Numbered from the stretch's first letter, positions 9,947 through 19,419 are shown. The stretch is DNA of 64,000 nucleotides from CAJQQY01 sp045104975 (GCA_045104975.1 JBGCCY010000009.1:11356-75355), one strand, 5' to 3'. The notes: generated from the letters alone by a model not told the origin. A program made the numbers and translations.

Positions 9947-10747
9947 ATGACGATAAAAACAATCATCAGTTTTCTTTTCCTTTTCTTATTGCCGTTTTCT
10001 ATCATTCAAGCCCAAATCGAAAGCCCTTATAAATGTACTAAAAAGAAAGATGCAATTATCTATTCGCTAGGTTCAGCAGGTCTTGGTCTTGGTTATTATT
10101 TAGGAACAAAAACACCGTCTCTTAAAATAGAAGAAATTCAATTGTTAGATAAAAATTCAATCAATCGTTTTGATCGAATTGCGACCTCTTATTCTTCTGT
10201 GCGAGCACGAAGAGCAAGTGATGTTTTTTTTTATGGGGCGATTGCTATGCCTTCTCTTTTTGTTTTTTCCAAAAGAATGAGGAAGGATGCTAAAAGTATT
10301 GCTTTAATTTATGGCGAAACATTGTTTCTAACTGTAGGGATTACTGCTATTACAAAAAAAACAATTCTTAGAAGCCGACCTTTCGTATATAATCCAGATT
10401 TTGAAATTAGTATGAAATTAGAAAATAATGCTCGCTATTCTTTTTTCTCAGGACATACTTCTGTGGTGGCTGCAAGTTCATTTTTTACAGCTAAAGTTTT
10501 TGCTGATTATTATCCTGACTCCAAATGGAAACCAGTTGTTTGGGGAGCAGCGGCAACAATTCCTGCAATTACAGGATACTTGAGAGTGAGAGCTGGAAAG
10601 CATTATCCAACAGATGTAATTACTGGATATGCAGTCGGTGCGGTGATTGGAATTCTAATACCTCAAATTCATAAAAGAAAAAAACGTAATGAAAATGTCC
10701 AATTATCGGTGAATCCAACAGGTGGATATTTTAGTTTAAGATTTTGA
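9947..10747 (+). CDS. PAP2-family phosphatase
   Basis: A 266-aa type 2 phosphatidic acid phosphatase, likely acting on lipid phosphates such as undecaprenyl pyrophosphate or phosphatidylglycerol phosphate at the envelope. The three family motifs are complete: K-x6-RP (KKTILRSRP, 137-145), SGH (FSGH, 167-170) and R-x5-H-x3-D (LRVRAGKHYPTD, 212-223). A signal peptide ending AQA is seen at 1-22, and hydrophobic segments lie near 40-52, 92-107, 119-135 and 200-240. The substrate cannot be read from the sequence. It is monocistronic and convergent with the next gene, with a long inverted repeat between them. Confidence 0.85.
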   Translation: MTIKTIISFLFLFLLPFSIIQAQIESPYKCTKKKDAIIYSLGSAGLGLGYYLGTKTPSLKIEEIQLLDKNSINRFDRIATSYSSVRARRASDVFFYGAIAMPSLFVFSKRMRKDAKSIALIYGETLFLTVGITAITKKTILRSRPFVYNPDFEISMKLENNARYSFFSGHTSVVAASSFFTAKVFADYYPDSKWKPVVWGAAATIPAITGYLRVRAGKHYPTDVITGYAVGAVIGILIPQIHKRKKRNENVQLSVNPTGGYFSLRF

Positions 10748-10759
10748 AAAATAAGGAAT

Positions 10760-10806
10760 ATTGAATATCGAATCCTTAGTGAAGCGTTCGTTATTCGATA
10801 TTCAAT
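10760..10806. repeat. Intergenic inverted repeat between convergent genes
   Basis: The 14-bp arms ATTGAATATCGAAT (10760-10773) and ATTCGATATTCAAT (10793-10806) are perfect complements around a 19-nt loop. It fills the gap between convergent genes, so a bidirectional terminator or transcript-end hairpin is likely. Confidence 0.65.
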
Positions 10807-10813
10807 TTCCCCA

Positions 10814-11422
10814 TCACGGATGTGCTGTAAAAAAAGCAATCACAAAAGTTACTACCGTTAAGATCATTCCAATCATAAAAACAGTATAACACGTTCGTAG
10901 CAATTCATATTTTTTTCCAAGCGCTTGACCTAAATAATATAGATCAGTCATAATCACTTTGTCCACCAATTCTTCATTAGAAATAATTTCAGTTACTCCT
11001 TCTCGATACTCCTCGATATTCATTTTATAAAAATTTCCAAAAAAGAAAAGGTTAGACCTCCCTTCTTTTATCTTTTTCAAATCAGTTTTTCCTTGCATTC
11101 TTCCTGGACGAGTGACCAATGCGCCATAAACGATGCTAGCCATATTAGTACTTAGTAAAAAAAATGCAGGAACATACAGATGATGATTTTCAGAAGCGTA
11201 AGTTGAAAGTAGAGGCAAGGCTATGGTAATAATAATTGCATTAATGGTCAAAATAATGTTTGCTTTATTATCTGCAATATTGGTCAAATCGATATGATTT
11301 CGAAGAGCAGTTTTAAACATGACCTGAGCACCTTTGCTATTGTCTACCAATCCGCCAGTATCTTTTTTCTTATTTTTTTTCTTTTTTTCTTTTTTAGGTT
11401 TTTCAGAATTCAACTCTTCCAT
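10814..11422 (-). CDS. Pycsar-effector-like (DUF5706) membrane protein
   Basis: A 202-aa protein with a very Lys-rich N-terminus (about 7-21), then the motif LRNHIDLTNIADNKANIIL (40-58), which I recognise as the hallmark of the DUF5706/Pycsar-effector transmembrane family. Membrane segments are near 56-74, 84-102 and 178-199. In defence operons such proteins respond to cyclic pyrimidine nucleotides made by a neighbouring PycC cyclase and depolarise the membrane. No cyclase is visible here, and stand-alone relatives are common in Bacteroidota, so a house-keeping role is equally possible. The upstream neighbour on the same strand is a GAF-domain protein 142 bp away. Confidence 0.75.
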   Translation of the reverse strand: MEELNSEKPKKEKKKKNKKKDTGGLVDNSKGAQVMFKTALRNHIDLTNIADNKANIILTINAIIITIALPLLSTYASENHHLYVPAFFLLSTNMASIVYGALVTRPGRMQGKTDLKKIKEGRSNLFFFGNFYKMNIEEYREGVTEIISNEELVDKVIMTDLYYLGQALGKKYELLRTCYTVFMIGMILTVVTFVIAFFTAHP

Positions 11423-11564
11423 AATTTTCTTTATTTGTTAGCTATTCAATTTGATATCAAATCTATGAAAATAAAAATAGATTTTTCTTTTTTTCTCTAT
11501 TCTACATTTTTTGGAAGTTGCTACTAATTTTCAAAAAGTCGTATAATTTATTGAGAATTCGTTT

Positions 11565-13946
11565 TTAATTAACATCAACAGTTACCCTTAAAGCTCTTAA
11601 TCCTTCAACACCTTGCATTTTGGAGAGAGTCAAATCTTCAATTTTGCCAGTAATGTATTTTTTTTCTTTCAAAAAATTAAGATAACCTAAGTATTCAATT
11701 TTATCTTTTTCAGAAGTATAAGCAATGGCAATTTTTCCTTTGACCGTTAATCTTTCGCCAGTTCCTTCGATGGTTGCTTTGTCAATTCGTTTTTTGATAA
11801 TTTCATATCTCACATTGTAGGCACCATCTACATCAAACCTTTTTTCATCTAATCTAAAAACTATCGAAAGAGGATTTCCATATACAAAAATCAATTGTGC
11901 CGTATCTAATGGGATTTCTAAAGTTGCTTTCAATTTTTCTACTTTTCTAGTCACCTCAACCATAGTCATCAATTGCCACAATCGAAGATTATGCAAATGG
12001 AGTTCACTAAACTTACCTTGCTTTAAAAGTGATTGTCCGGTGTAAATATCATACTCGACTCCGTCTGTTTTATATTCATCAAAGTAATGAGGAATCATTT
12101 TTTGACCTTCTTTCTCCGCATCATTTAATACCCACGAAATCATGTCGTTAATTTTGACAACACTTTCTTCATATTTTTTTCGCTCCTGATAAAGGAATCC
12201 AAAATCTGGATCTAACTTTTCATAGTAGGAAATAACCGCTGTAGTAACTTCAGAATTTCGGTTTTTTACTTCTTCAAAAATAGGATGAATTTCATCTTTG
12301 ATAAATTCTAAAATCCGTGTTTCATCATCCGAAGTGATTCCCTTTTGAATGGATTTAATATTCTTTTCTACTTCCGATAATTTTAAATTCAAAAGCGGGA
12401 AAGTAATTTGCTGGATCGCAATTTTGAATACATTTTTTATCAAGTTCAAATTTTCCACGAGGTCAGTTTGAATTGATACATTTCTAAGATGCGACGATCC
12501 AACAATATCTGCTTGACCATAAAGTGGATAAATATTTTGAAAACCAATTGGATTCATATTGGAAAAATCAGGATCAACTTCTCGTTTTTCCATAATGTCA
12601 AATGCCTCTTCAATAAATTTCCATTCTACACTCGGATGCATCGCCGTAAATTCTTCTCGCATAATTGCTTCTATCCGATTGTCAATTTCTTCCCGACTTC
12701 GAAGCAAGGACATAGAAAATAAAGGAGCAACAGCTTTTAATTTTAATTTATGAAAACTAGTTAATTGAAATGCTTTGGGCGCTCCAATTTCCAAAATGCC
12801 AATTACCCTTTTATCCTTATTGACCAAAGGAGTAATGATAATACTTTTGATCCCTTCTTCTATTAAATCTTTAGGAAATGAAGTCCCATCTTCATATTTA
12901 CTCAGATCTTCAATAATCATTTCCGCATTCCATTTACATACTTTTTCATAAAGTGAACCTTGATTATTTTCACTCAATAAATTGTTATGTTTTTTAGCTA
13001 AAAAATCATATCGGATTTTATACCGATGAGAAATTTCAAACTCAGTAGGATAATCTAAAGCTGTAATTCCCAATCTTAATTCAGGAATATCAAAATATGT
13101 TTTTAAATCTTTTTCAAGCTCTTTGATATTTTCAGGTTTGACGATGGCATCTTTCTCCAGTAATTTATATTTCATTTTGGAGAGCGTCTCTTCTTCGGTG
13201 ATGTCGATCAATCTTTCCATCGCCAATCCTTGAAATTCAAAATTTTCAGGAGGCAACATTTTTAACCAAAGAGCTGTATCATAAATATTTCTAAGTAGTT
13301 CATTGATCTGTTCTTGCGAAATTTTCTTTAGCGGTTTGGTAGGAATTACTTTGACAAAATCATTTTCAATGAGTGATTTATAATGACCGATTTTTTCAGT
13401 TCCTTCAATTTCTAAAGTGTAAATAAAAGAAGGATCTAATTCAATTTTTTGACCATAGTGACGATTGAGGATCAGGCAACAGGCTCGAACCACTCCCATT
13501 TTTTTTGCTTCAAGCATTTCCATATCGAAATGAATATTGAGCTGTCCTGAATTAAAAAAATCTATCAAAGCTGCAGTCCTAAAAAAAGGATCCATAAAAA
13601 AAGGCTTGTGAGCTGCACCCATAAATTTTTTACGTTGAATGGATGGAAAATAACCACTCATCAATAGATGAACAAAACCTTGATGTTCTTCTAATATGGA
13701 CTCATCTTCAATTGGTTTATGAAAAAAAGGAAATTTGTCTAGTTGATTAAAAACTTCTCGCGCCAATATTTTTTCATCTAATTCCTCACTATCCAAAAGC
13801 CCTTCCCAATACTTAATTAATGGTGCAAAATTCAATCTACTTGGGAAAGGAAATTTTTTCATCTCTGCCATGACGGTTTGTCCCGTCTCACAGTCCATCT
13901 TGAAAATATCGTTTTTAAATTTTAATGTCGGTAGATTTTTTACCAT
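11565..13946 (-). CDS. GAF-domain protein
   Basis: A 793-aa soluble protein with no signal peptide or membrane segment. A GAF-like domain lies around 275-415, ending with IKSIIITPLVNKDKRVIGIL and EIGAPKAFQLTSFHKLKL, the usual final strands and helix of GAF sensors. The N-terminal 270 residues and the C-terminal 380 residues match no family I recognise; the C-terminal third is mixed alpha/beta with no kinase, cyclase or HD motif. GAF domains commonly bind cyclic nucleotides or other small ligands. The gene lies 142 bp upstream of the DUF5706 protein on the same strand, so a sensor-effector pairing is possible but unproven. A TACATTTG box (13970-13977, minus strand) just upstream may be its promoter -7 element. 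Confidence 0.7.
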   Translation of the reverse strand: MVKNLPTLKFKNDIFKMDCETGQTVMAEMKKFPFPSRLNFAPLIKYWEGLLDSEELDEKILAREVFNQLDKFPFFHKPIEDESILEEHQGFVHLLMSGYFPSIQRKKFMGAAHKPFFMDPFFRTAALIDFFNSGQLNIHFDMEMLEAKKMGVVRACCLILNRHYGQKIELDPSFIYTLEIEGTEKIGHYKSLIENDFVKVIPTKPLKKISQEQINELLRNIYDTALWLKMLPPENFEFQGLAMERLIDITEEETLSKMKYKLLEKDAIVKPENIKELEKDLKTYFDIPELRLGITALDYPTEFEISHRYKIRYDFLAKKHNNLLSENNQGSLYEKVCKWNAEMIIEDLSKYEDGTSFPKDLIEEGIKSIIITPLVNKDKRVIGILEIGAPKAFQLTSFHKLKLKAVAPLFSMSLLRSREEIDNRIEAIMREEFTAMHPSVEWKFIEEAFDIMEKREVDPDFSNMNPIGFQNIYPLYGQADIVGSSHLRNVSIQTDLVENLNLIKNVFKIAIQQITFPLLNLKLSEVEKNIKSIQKGITSDDETRILEFIKDEIHPIFEEVKNRNSEVTTAVISYYEKLDPDFGFLYQERKKYEESVVKINDMISWVLNDAEKEGQKMIPHYFDEYKTDGVEYDIYTGQSLLKQGKFSELHLHNLRLWQLMTMVEVTRKVEKLKATLEIPLDTAQLIFVYGNPLSIVFRLDEKRFDVDGAYNVRYEIIKKRIDKATIEGTGERLTVKGKIAIAYTSEKDKIEYLGYLNFLKEKKYITGKIEDLTLSKMQGVEGLRALRVTVDVN

Positions 13947-13969
13947 AATTATTAACTAGGGATGTTATG

Positions 13970-13977
13970 CAAATGTA
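13970..13977 (-). promoter_or_regulatory. Candidate -7 box (TAnnTTTG type)
   Basis: TACATTTG on the minus strand, 24 bp before the ATG of the GAF-domain gene, fits the Bacteroidota -7 consensus. A TTG is present further upstream but the spacing is short (14 bp), so support is partial. Confidence 0.35.
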
Positions 13978-14192
13978 TTTATAGTCCAGTTCAACGATGT
14001 ATATATTTCGCAGAGGCTTGGTAACATTTCGCAGAAGTTTGATTATTTAAATTAGTTATTTCAAGTTAACACTTTCTGAGGAGAATAAGTTGGGGGATTT
14101 GGAAAAATGGAAAGGAGTTGTATTTTAAAGTATAAATAAGAAGTTAAGGATTATCTTTAAATTCACATTTTTATTCAAACAAAAAATATAGT

Positions 14193-15047
14193 ATGAAAAT
14201 TTTAAATATAGTTTCCTTAGTGATTCTTTCTCTAATTTTTTCTTGTAACAAAGATGATAATACTATTTACGAAGGAACAGTAAATATTTCTTCTGTTGAG
14301 CAATTGGTAGAATTTAACAATTTGCTAAAAGGTAAAACGGAGATTACGGGTTCAGTTAATATTTCAGATTTAATTAATCCAGACCTTTCCGTTTTTGAGA
14401 ATATTCAAAAAATTGGTTTTCAGTTGACAATTGTAGATTCTGAACTTTTTGATTTATCATTTTTTTCAAATTTGGAAGAAGTAAAAACCGTTGCGCTATT
14501 TAGTAATCAAATTTCAAGTTTGAATGGGTTAGAAAATTTAACATCTGTTGAGGGAATTCAGATTGAGCATAACTCTCCAAGTTTGAATATTGATGCTATT
14601 CAAAATATCAATGCTTCTTCCTTTTTTATTCTTAGTGGTATATCCAGTACAATTCCAGTTTTTCCAAATATAGTGGAAGTTGGAGGAATTGATTTGACAG
14701 AATTATCAGCAATAACTGATTATTCTTTTTTACCAAACCTTAAAACTTCAACCCTTCTTATAACAATTGGTGGTTCAGAGAATGGAACTTCGAATGTAAC
14801 TTCATTAAACGGATTAGAACAATTAACAGCAATTGAAACATTATACATCGTTGGTCATGAAAATTTAGATGACATTTCTAGCTTAGAAAATATTATTAGT
14901 GGGAGTGAAATTAAATTTACTAAAAATGAAAAATTATCTGATTATTGTCCGTTGAAATCTATTTTATCAGATGGAGATATTTTATTTTCTGCTATTGGAA
15001 ATTTAGAAAATCCAACTAAGTCTGAAATTATTACAGACTGTCCTTGA
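14193..15047 (+). CDS. Lipoprotein with receptor-L/LRR-like repeats
   Basis: A 284-aa lipoprotein: the signal ends in IFSC (Cys18) followed by NKDD. The rest is an irregular leucine-rich solenoid with units such as LSVFENIQKIGFQLTIVDS, LSFFSNLEEVKTVALFSN and LNGLEQLTAIETLYIVGH, as in receptor-L-domain-like or surface LRR proteins. A Cys pair near the end (SDYCPLKS ... TDCP) may form a capping disulfide. No catalytic motif is seen, so a surface binding role is inferred. It stands alone, divergent from the GAF gene and convergent with the DUF423 gene. Confidence 0.65.
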   Translation: MKILNIVSLVILSLIFSCNKDDNTIYEGTVNISSVEQLVEFNNLLKGKTEITGSVNISDLINPDLSVFENIQKIGFQLTIVDSELFDLSFFSNLEEVKTVALFSNQISSLNGLENLTSVEGIQIEHNSPSLNIDAIQNINASSFFILSGISSTIPVFPNIVEVGGIDLTELSAITDYSFLPNLKTSTLLITIGGSENGTSNVTSLNGLEQLTAIETLYIVGHENLDDISSLENIISGSEIKFTKNEKLSDYCPLKSILSDGDILFSAIGNLENPTKSEIITDCP

Positions 15048-15062
15048 TTAAAATATTTTTAA

Positions 15063-15091
15063 GTAACAAAGTGCTTTATGCATTTTGTTAC
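15063..15091. terminator. Hairpin between convergent genes
   Basis: The arms GTAACAAAGTGC and GCATTTTGTTAC pair over 12 bp with one G-T wobble around a 5-nt loop. The right arm overlaps the stop codon of the DUF423 gene, so it could end transcripts from both sides. Confidence 0.55.
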
Positions 15092-15477
15092 CTCTTCCAA
15101 ATCCCATAAAACAAAATACCCCAACCCACCATAAAAAACAATCCCCCAATCGGAGTAATCGGTCCAATAATCTTCGACCAACTTTCAATGCCCAAATAAG
15201 TCCGAGTCGCCAAAAGATATAACGATCCTGAAAAAAACAAAATCCCAATTACAAAAAACCAACCTGCTCTAAGAAATAATTCATCTTTAAAATAGGTCGC
15301 TAATCCTACCGCAATAAAAATTGCAAACGTATGGTAAAATTGATAGTCTACTCCTGTTTCAAAAGTAGTGATTCGAGCTGCTGTAATTTTCCCTTCCAAA
15401 CCATGCGCACCAAATGCACCGATCGCCACCGCCAACAATCCAAACAATGCTCCGACAGATAAAAGTTTTTTATTCAT
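15088..15477 (-). CDS. DUF423 (TMEM256/YgdD-like) inner-membrane protein
   Basis: A 129-aa small membrane protein of the DUF423 family, function unknown. The start at 15477 (MNKKLLSVG) is preferred to an upstream in-frame ATG because family members begin like this. The conserved GAFGAHGLE motif (about 22-30) and FETGVDYQFYHTFAI (about 40-54) are present, with four hydrophobic segments. It is divergent from the gene at 15517, leaving only 39 bp that must hold both promoters. Confidence 0.85.
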   Translation of the reverse strand: MNKKLLSVGALFGLLAVAIGAFGAHGLEGKITAARITTFETGVDYQFYHTFAIFIAVGLATYFKDELFLRAGWFFVIGILFFSGSLYLLATRTYLGIESWSKIIGPITPIGGLFFMVGWGILFYGIWKR

Positions 15478-15485
15478 AAAAATGC

Positions 15486-15493
15486 TATTTTTG
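15486..15493 (+). promoter_or_regulatory. Candidate -7 box (TAnnTTTG type)
   Basis: TATTTTTG lies 23 bp before the ATG at 15517 in a 39-bp divergent gap. It matches the Bacteroidota -7 consensus, but no clear TTG -33 element is visible. Confidence 0.4.
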
Positions 15494-15516
15494 TACAATG
15501 AGAAAACAGGTGGGGT

Positions 15517-18225
15517 ATGAAATGGTTAACCAATAACCGTTCACAATTCACCATTAATGAACACACTTTGAAAAAAATAATTCTTTTCCTTATTACTTCA
15601 GGGCTCATTGCCTTGCTCGTTTGGTTTTTCTTTATTCAAGAAACTTACCGCAATCCATTTGGGAGTGTCCAACCCATCGAAGCTATTCCGCAAAATACGT
15701 CAATCATTTTAGAATTCGATGATTATTATATGCTGCGGCATGAAGTTGCAAAGATGCCTTATGCAGGTGAAATGAGTAGTGCTTTTTTCGTAAAAAAAAT
15801 GTCAGAAGATTTTCGAATCATTCGCCAACTCTTTGTTAAGAATAAAAATCATTTACAACTTTTACTAAATAGTCCAATCACCGCTGGTTTGCATTTGAGT
15901 GGGAGAGCAGATGTGGATTTTTTATATGTTTTAAAAGATGAGAAAGGTGTTTTTAACCTGCCAGAACTTTTAGAAAAATTCTCTTTTCGAAAATCTAATG
16001 CTAATCAAAATACCGTTTACCGATTGGAGTTGGACAAAGGAGAAAAATACACCGTGGCAGTTTATCAAGATTTAATTATGATTTCGAAATATGCTTACTT
16101 GGTGGAAAGTGCGATGGAACAATTAAAAAGTCCTGCTAATAATTTGCAAGGAGACGATCGGTTGCGTTTTTCCAACAAAATAAAAAGGACAAAACATCAA
16201 ATGGAAGTGTCCGTTATTTTTGAAAATTTAAAAGGGTTCGCTAATCCTTTTTTAGATAAAAATGCAACTAAGTATTTAGATTACTTTTCTGAAAATATTT
16301 CATCTGGACATTGGGTTTTAGATTTTCAAAAAGAAGGAGTGAATATAGAAGGTTGTTTGAAAACGAAAAGTGGAAATGTATCGGTAGGTAATTTGTTTTA
16401 TAACAGTACATTTACAAATTCAAAGTCAGCCGAAATCTTGCCAAAAAATGTAGGTTACTTTTTTCGACATAGTTTAAAAGGAATGTCTGAAAAATCTAAA
16501 TCAAAGAGTAAATCAAATAGTGTTTTTGAGAAATCCTTTTTGCCTTGGATAGGCGAGGAGTGGCTCGTTGGGCGAACTGAAATTTTTACCCGGAAGATGC
16601 GAGCGGAAAAATTCATTGCCTATAAAATCAAAAACGGCGAAAAGAAAATGGCTCAACATTATTTGGAAAAATTGACTGATAGTTTGGGCGTGACAAAAAG
16701 TTGGGATTATCAAACTTATAATATTCGACAAATTGCTTCAGATAATTTACCTGTTCCATTTGCTTCAGATGAATTTTTGATTTTGAAAAAACCATGCTAT
16801 GCTTTTATTGATGAATTCGTGGTTTTCTCAGGAGCGCCAAGAATTTTAGAAAACTGGATTGATCAATTCGTCACTAATCAAACTTTGGCGAGTCATATTC
16901 CCTATTTAAAAATGAAAGGACGAGGAGGAAAAAGTGGGGGTGCAGAATTTTATTGGAATACTCGGATGGCAAATCAATTCTTAAAAAACTCCTTTGATGC
17001 TAAGAAGAAAAAGGCGAAAGAACAAATTGATCTGTGGAATAATTTCCCAGTTTTTGGATTGAATGCAGATTGGGCAAATGGAGAGTTTACTGCCCGTGGA
17101 TATTTATTTTATGAAAAAGAAAACCAACAGAAAGCAAAGGTGAAATGGAGGACACCCTTGAAAACACAGGCGATTACGCAACCTTTCGCTATTTATAATG
17201 ATGAAAAAGGAGCGTATGATATTTTGATTCAAGATGAAGAGCTAAGATTATATTTGCTCAATCAAGATGGAGAAATTGTTTGGGAAAAGATGTTGACAAG
17301 CCCAATTCAATCTGAAATTCATGCGGCTAATTTTTTCGAAAATAGTGCCAGCGGAATTTTATTTAATACTTCAGACAAAATTTATTTGTTGGATTTGGAA
17401 GGGAATGATAAAAATGATTTCCCCTTAAACTTGTCTTCCCCTGCAAATAATGGACTGTTGTTAGCAGATTTTGGCGATGAAGATTTTGGGATTTATGTCG
17501 CTTGCGAAAATGAGATTATTTATGGTTTTGATAAAAAAGGAATTCCTTTGTCAGGTTGGAATTCAATTGAAGGTGCAGGGGAAATAAATGTTCCCATGAA
17601 GCATTTTGAAATAGAGGATAAAGATTTTATTGTTGCTATGAATATGGCAGGAAGTATTTTTTCTTATGGAAAAGATGGTTTTGTAGAAATGGAATCAATC
17701 AACGTTGCTTTAAAAAATACTGATCCGCTTTTTTTCCAAACTGGAAAATTAGAAAAAAATATGGCAATTGCAGACAAAAATGGAATGGCACAAGTGTTAA
17801 ATTTGGAAGGCGAAAATTTGAACCTTTTTGCAAATGGAAAATCATCTCCTCTTACAAAACAATACATTTACAAGTTTGCTTCCGCTGATTTTGGTGGTGA
17901 TAATTTTTCCGATTTTGCCATCTTAAAAAATAACGATTTAGAAATTAGATATTTCCATCAAGATGAATTTAAAGTATATGGCAACTATCAATTCTCCAAT
18001 GCTCAAGATGCCATTTTCCCAGTCCAATCTAAATCTATGGGGAAAGCAATGCTCGGTTCTTTTTGCAAAAAACAAAATCAAATATTTTTATTGGATAAGA
18101 AAGGGCAGTTGCATCCAGATTTTCCCTTGGCAGGAACGACGAAATTTGAATTATTGAATTTGTTTTCAGACGATAAGAATTCAATCTTAGTTGCTGACGG
18201 AGATCAAGTAGTGGTTTACGAGTAA
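15517..18225 (+). CDS. Membrane-anchored protein with C-terminal propeller (DUF3352-like)
   Basis: A 902-aa protein with one N-terminal membrane segment (about 20-42, LFLITSGLIALLVWFFF), so it is probably periplasmic and anchored in the inner membrane. Residues about 50-520 begin VQPIEAIPQNTSIILEFDDY and resemble DUF3352-type proteins of Bacteroidota. Residues about 545-902 look like a PQQ/WD-type beta-propeller with repeats such as AIYNDEKGAYDILIQDEELRL and ADFGGDNFSDFAIL. No enzyme motif is seen. The gene ends exactly where a MITE-like inverted repeat begins, and that repeat supplies the base after its stop codon. Confidence 0.6.
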   Translation: MKWLTNNRSQFTINEHTLKKIILFLITSGLIALLVWFFFIQETYRNPFGSVQPIEAIPQNTSIILEFDDYYMLRHEVAKMPYAGEMSSAFFVKKMSEDFRIIRQLFVKNKNHLQLLLNSPITAGLHLSGRADVDFLYVLKDEKGVFNLPELLEKFSFRKSNANQNTVYRLELDKGEKYTVAVYQDLIMISKYAYLVESAMEQLKSPANNLQGDDRLRFSNKIKRTKHQMEVSVIFENLKGFANPFLDKNATKYLDYFSENISSGHWVLDFQKEGVNIEGCLKTKSGNVSVGNLFYNSTFTNSKSAEILPKNVGYFFRHSLKGMSEKSKSKSKSNSVFEKSFLPWIGEEWLVGRTEIFTRKMRAEKFIAYKIKNGEKKMAQHYLEKLTDSLGVTKSWDYQTYNIRQIASDNLPVPFASDEFLILKKPCYAFIDEFVVFSGAPRILENWIDQFVTNQTLASHIPYLKMKGRGGKSGGAEFYWNTRMANQFLKNSFDAKKKKAKEQIDLWNNFPVFGLNADWANGEFTARGYLFYEKENQQKAKVKWRTPLKTQAITQPFAIYNDEKGAYDILIQDEELRLYLLNQDGEIVWEKMLTSPIQSEIHAANFFENSASGILFNTSDKIYLLDLEGNDKNDFPLNLSSPANNGLLLADFGDEDFGIYVACENEIIYGFDKKGIPLSGWNSIEGAGEINVPMKHFEIEDKDFIVAMNMAGSIFSYGKDGFVEMESINVALKNTDPLFFQTGKLEKNMAIADKNGMAQVLNLEGENLNLFANGKSSPLTKQYIYKFASADFGGDNFSDFAILKNNDLEIRYFHQDEFKVYGNYQFSNAQDAIFPVQSKSMGKAMLGSFCKKQNQIFLLDKKGQLHPDFPLAGTTKFELLNLFSDDKNSILVADGDQVVVYE

Positions 18226-18374
18226 CATGTGGTGGTCTGCTTTAGCTGACCTGAAAAAAAGAGTGAAACGATTTTTTTCCTAAATCATTTATAGAGTAAA
18301 TTATACCTAGTTCCCAATTTTCAAATTCGGTTCCCTCACTTTTCTAGGTCAGTTAAAGCAGACCACCACGTGTT
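18224..18374. mobile_element. MITE-like element with 29-bp terminal inverted repeats
   Basis: Arms at 18224-18252 and 18346-18374 match at 27 of 29 positions (core GGTGGTCTGCTTTA, inverted as TAAAGCAGACCACC). They enclose about 93 bp of AT-rich DNA with no reading frame. The left arm overlaps the stop codon of the upstream gene. It could be a non-autonomous transposon or a long terminator hairpin. No clear target duplication was recognised. Confidence 0.5.
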
Positions 18375-18472
18375 AATTAGTGCCAGCTAAAATAAATAAT
18401 TATAAGTGAATTGTTAGTGCTAACTAAATTACCACAGCTTCTTTTTTCTCCTAAATAATTCCCTATTATTCT

Positions 18473-18480
18473 TACTTTTG
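18473..18480 (+). promoter_or_regulatory. Candidate -7 box for prmA
   Basis: TACTTTTG, 26 bp before the prmA start, fits the TAnnTTTG consensus. No convincing TTG -33 box is seen at the usual distance. Confidence 0.4.
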
Positions 18481-18506
18481 GCATTAAAAAAAAACAACCA
18501 CGTAAA

Positions 18507-19334
18507 ATGGATTATTTAAAATTTGAATTCCAAACCAATCCCGAAAATAATGAAATGCTTATCGCACTTTTGGGAGAATTACCTTTCGAATCATTCGAAG
18601 AAAACGAACAAGGATTTGATGCCTATGTCCAAGTCAAAAAGGAAACTCCAGAAGTGGACGAGCGAGTACTTGAATTAAAAAAACTCTTTGAATTTTCCCA
18701 TCAAAAAACAGTTATTAAATATCAAAATTGGAATGCCGTCTGGGAGTCAAATTTTGACACTATTGTCGTACGAGATTTTTGTGGAATTCGAGCTGATTTT
18801 CACGAACCACTCACCGAGGTTAAGCATGAAATTGTGATCAATCCAAAAATGGCATTTGGAACAGGGCATCACGAAACGACTTGGATGATGATGTCGATCA
18901 TGGAAAGCATTGATTTCATTGGGAAAAATGTCTTTGATTATGGTTGTGGAACAGGAATTTTAGCCATTCTAGCAAGTCAATTAGGAGCAAAAAAAATTGA
19001 TGCAATCGACATAGAATTGCCATCTTATGAAAACACTTTGGAAAATGCTCGTATAAATAACATCGAAAACATCAAGTCCATCCACGGAACTCTTGAAAAG
19101 GTGGACGATCAAATGTATGATATCATACTTGCAAACATCAATCGTCATGTAATTTTGGATAGTTTTTCGACGTTAAATAAGATGTTAACACCAAATGGAA
19201 TTCTATTGATTTCGGGGATTTTAAAAGAAGATGAAACACTCGTCAAAAATGCTGCGGAATCCAATAATTTTAAAATTGAAAAAACAGAATATCGAAATAA
19301 TTGGATATGCATTAAATTAACGGTGAACTGTTAA
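18507..19334 (+). CDS. prmA: Ribosomal protein L11 methyltransferase
   Basis: A 275-aa cytoplasmic SAM-dependent methyltransferase that trimethylates ribosomal protein L11 in other bacteria. The PrmA signature MAFGTGHHETT is at 115-125, the SAM-binding DYGCGTG at 144-150, an acidic strand end (AIDIE) near 166-170, and the substrate-site ANINRHV at 209-215. Length matches the family. It has its own promoter-like -7 box and is followed by a long repeat-rich hairpin before the next gene, so it is probably transcribed alone. Confidence 0.93.
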   Translation: MDYLKFEFQTNPENNEMLIALLGELPFESFEENEQGFDAYVQVKKETPEVDERVLELKKLFEFSHQKTVIKYQNWNAVWESNFDTIVVRDFCGIRADFHEPLTEVKHEIVINPKMAFGTGHHETTWMMMSIMESIDFIGKNVFDYGCGTGILAILASQLGAKKIDAIDIELPSYENTLENARINNIENIKSIHGTLEKVDDQMYDIILANINRHVILDSFSTLNKMLTPNGILLISGILKEDETLVKNAAESNNFKIEKTEYRNNWICIKLTVNC

Positions 19335-19405
19335 CGATGAACTGTGAACACCGCTTGGTGTTAATCATTCACAGGTAACCATTAACTGTTAAAAATGACC
19401 GTTTA
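19321..19405. repeat. Intergenic repeat with partial self-complementarity
   Basis: Short variants of GAACTGTTAAC and GAACTGTGAAC recur in direct orientation. The second half (GGTGTTAATCATTCACAGG ... TTAACTGTTAA) is roughly complementary to the first, giving a long imperfect hairpin starting in the last codons of prmA. Confidence 0.4.
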
Positions 19406-19419
19406 AAAAAAAAGTTTTT

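Noticed and set aside
11348..11402. Lys-rich N-terminus of the DUF5706 protein as a frame error
   Set aside because: It is in frame with the conserved membrane domain, and A-rich Lys runs are common in this AT-rich genome.
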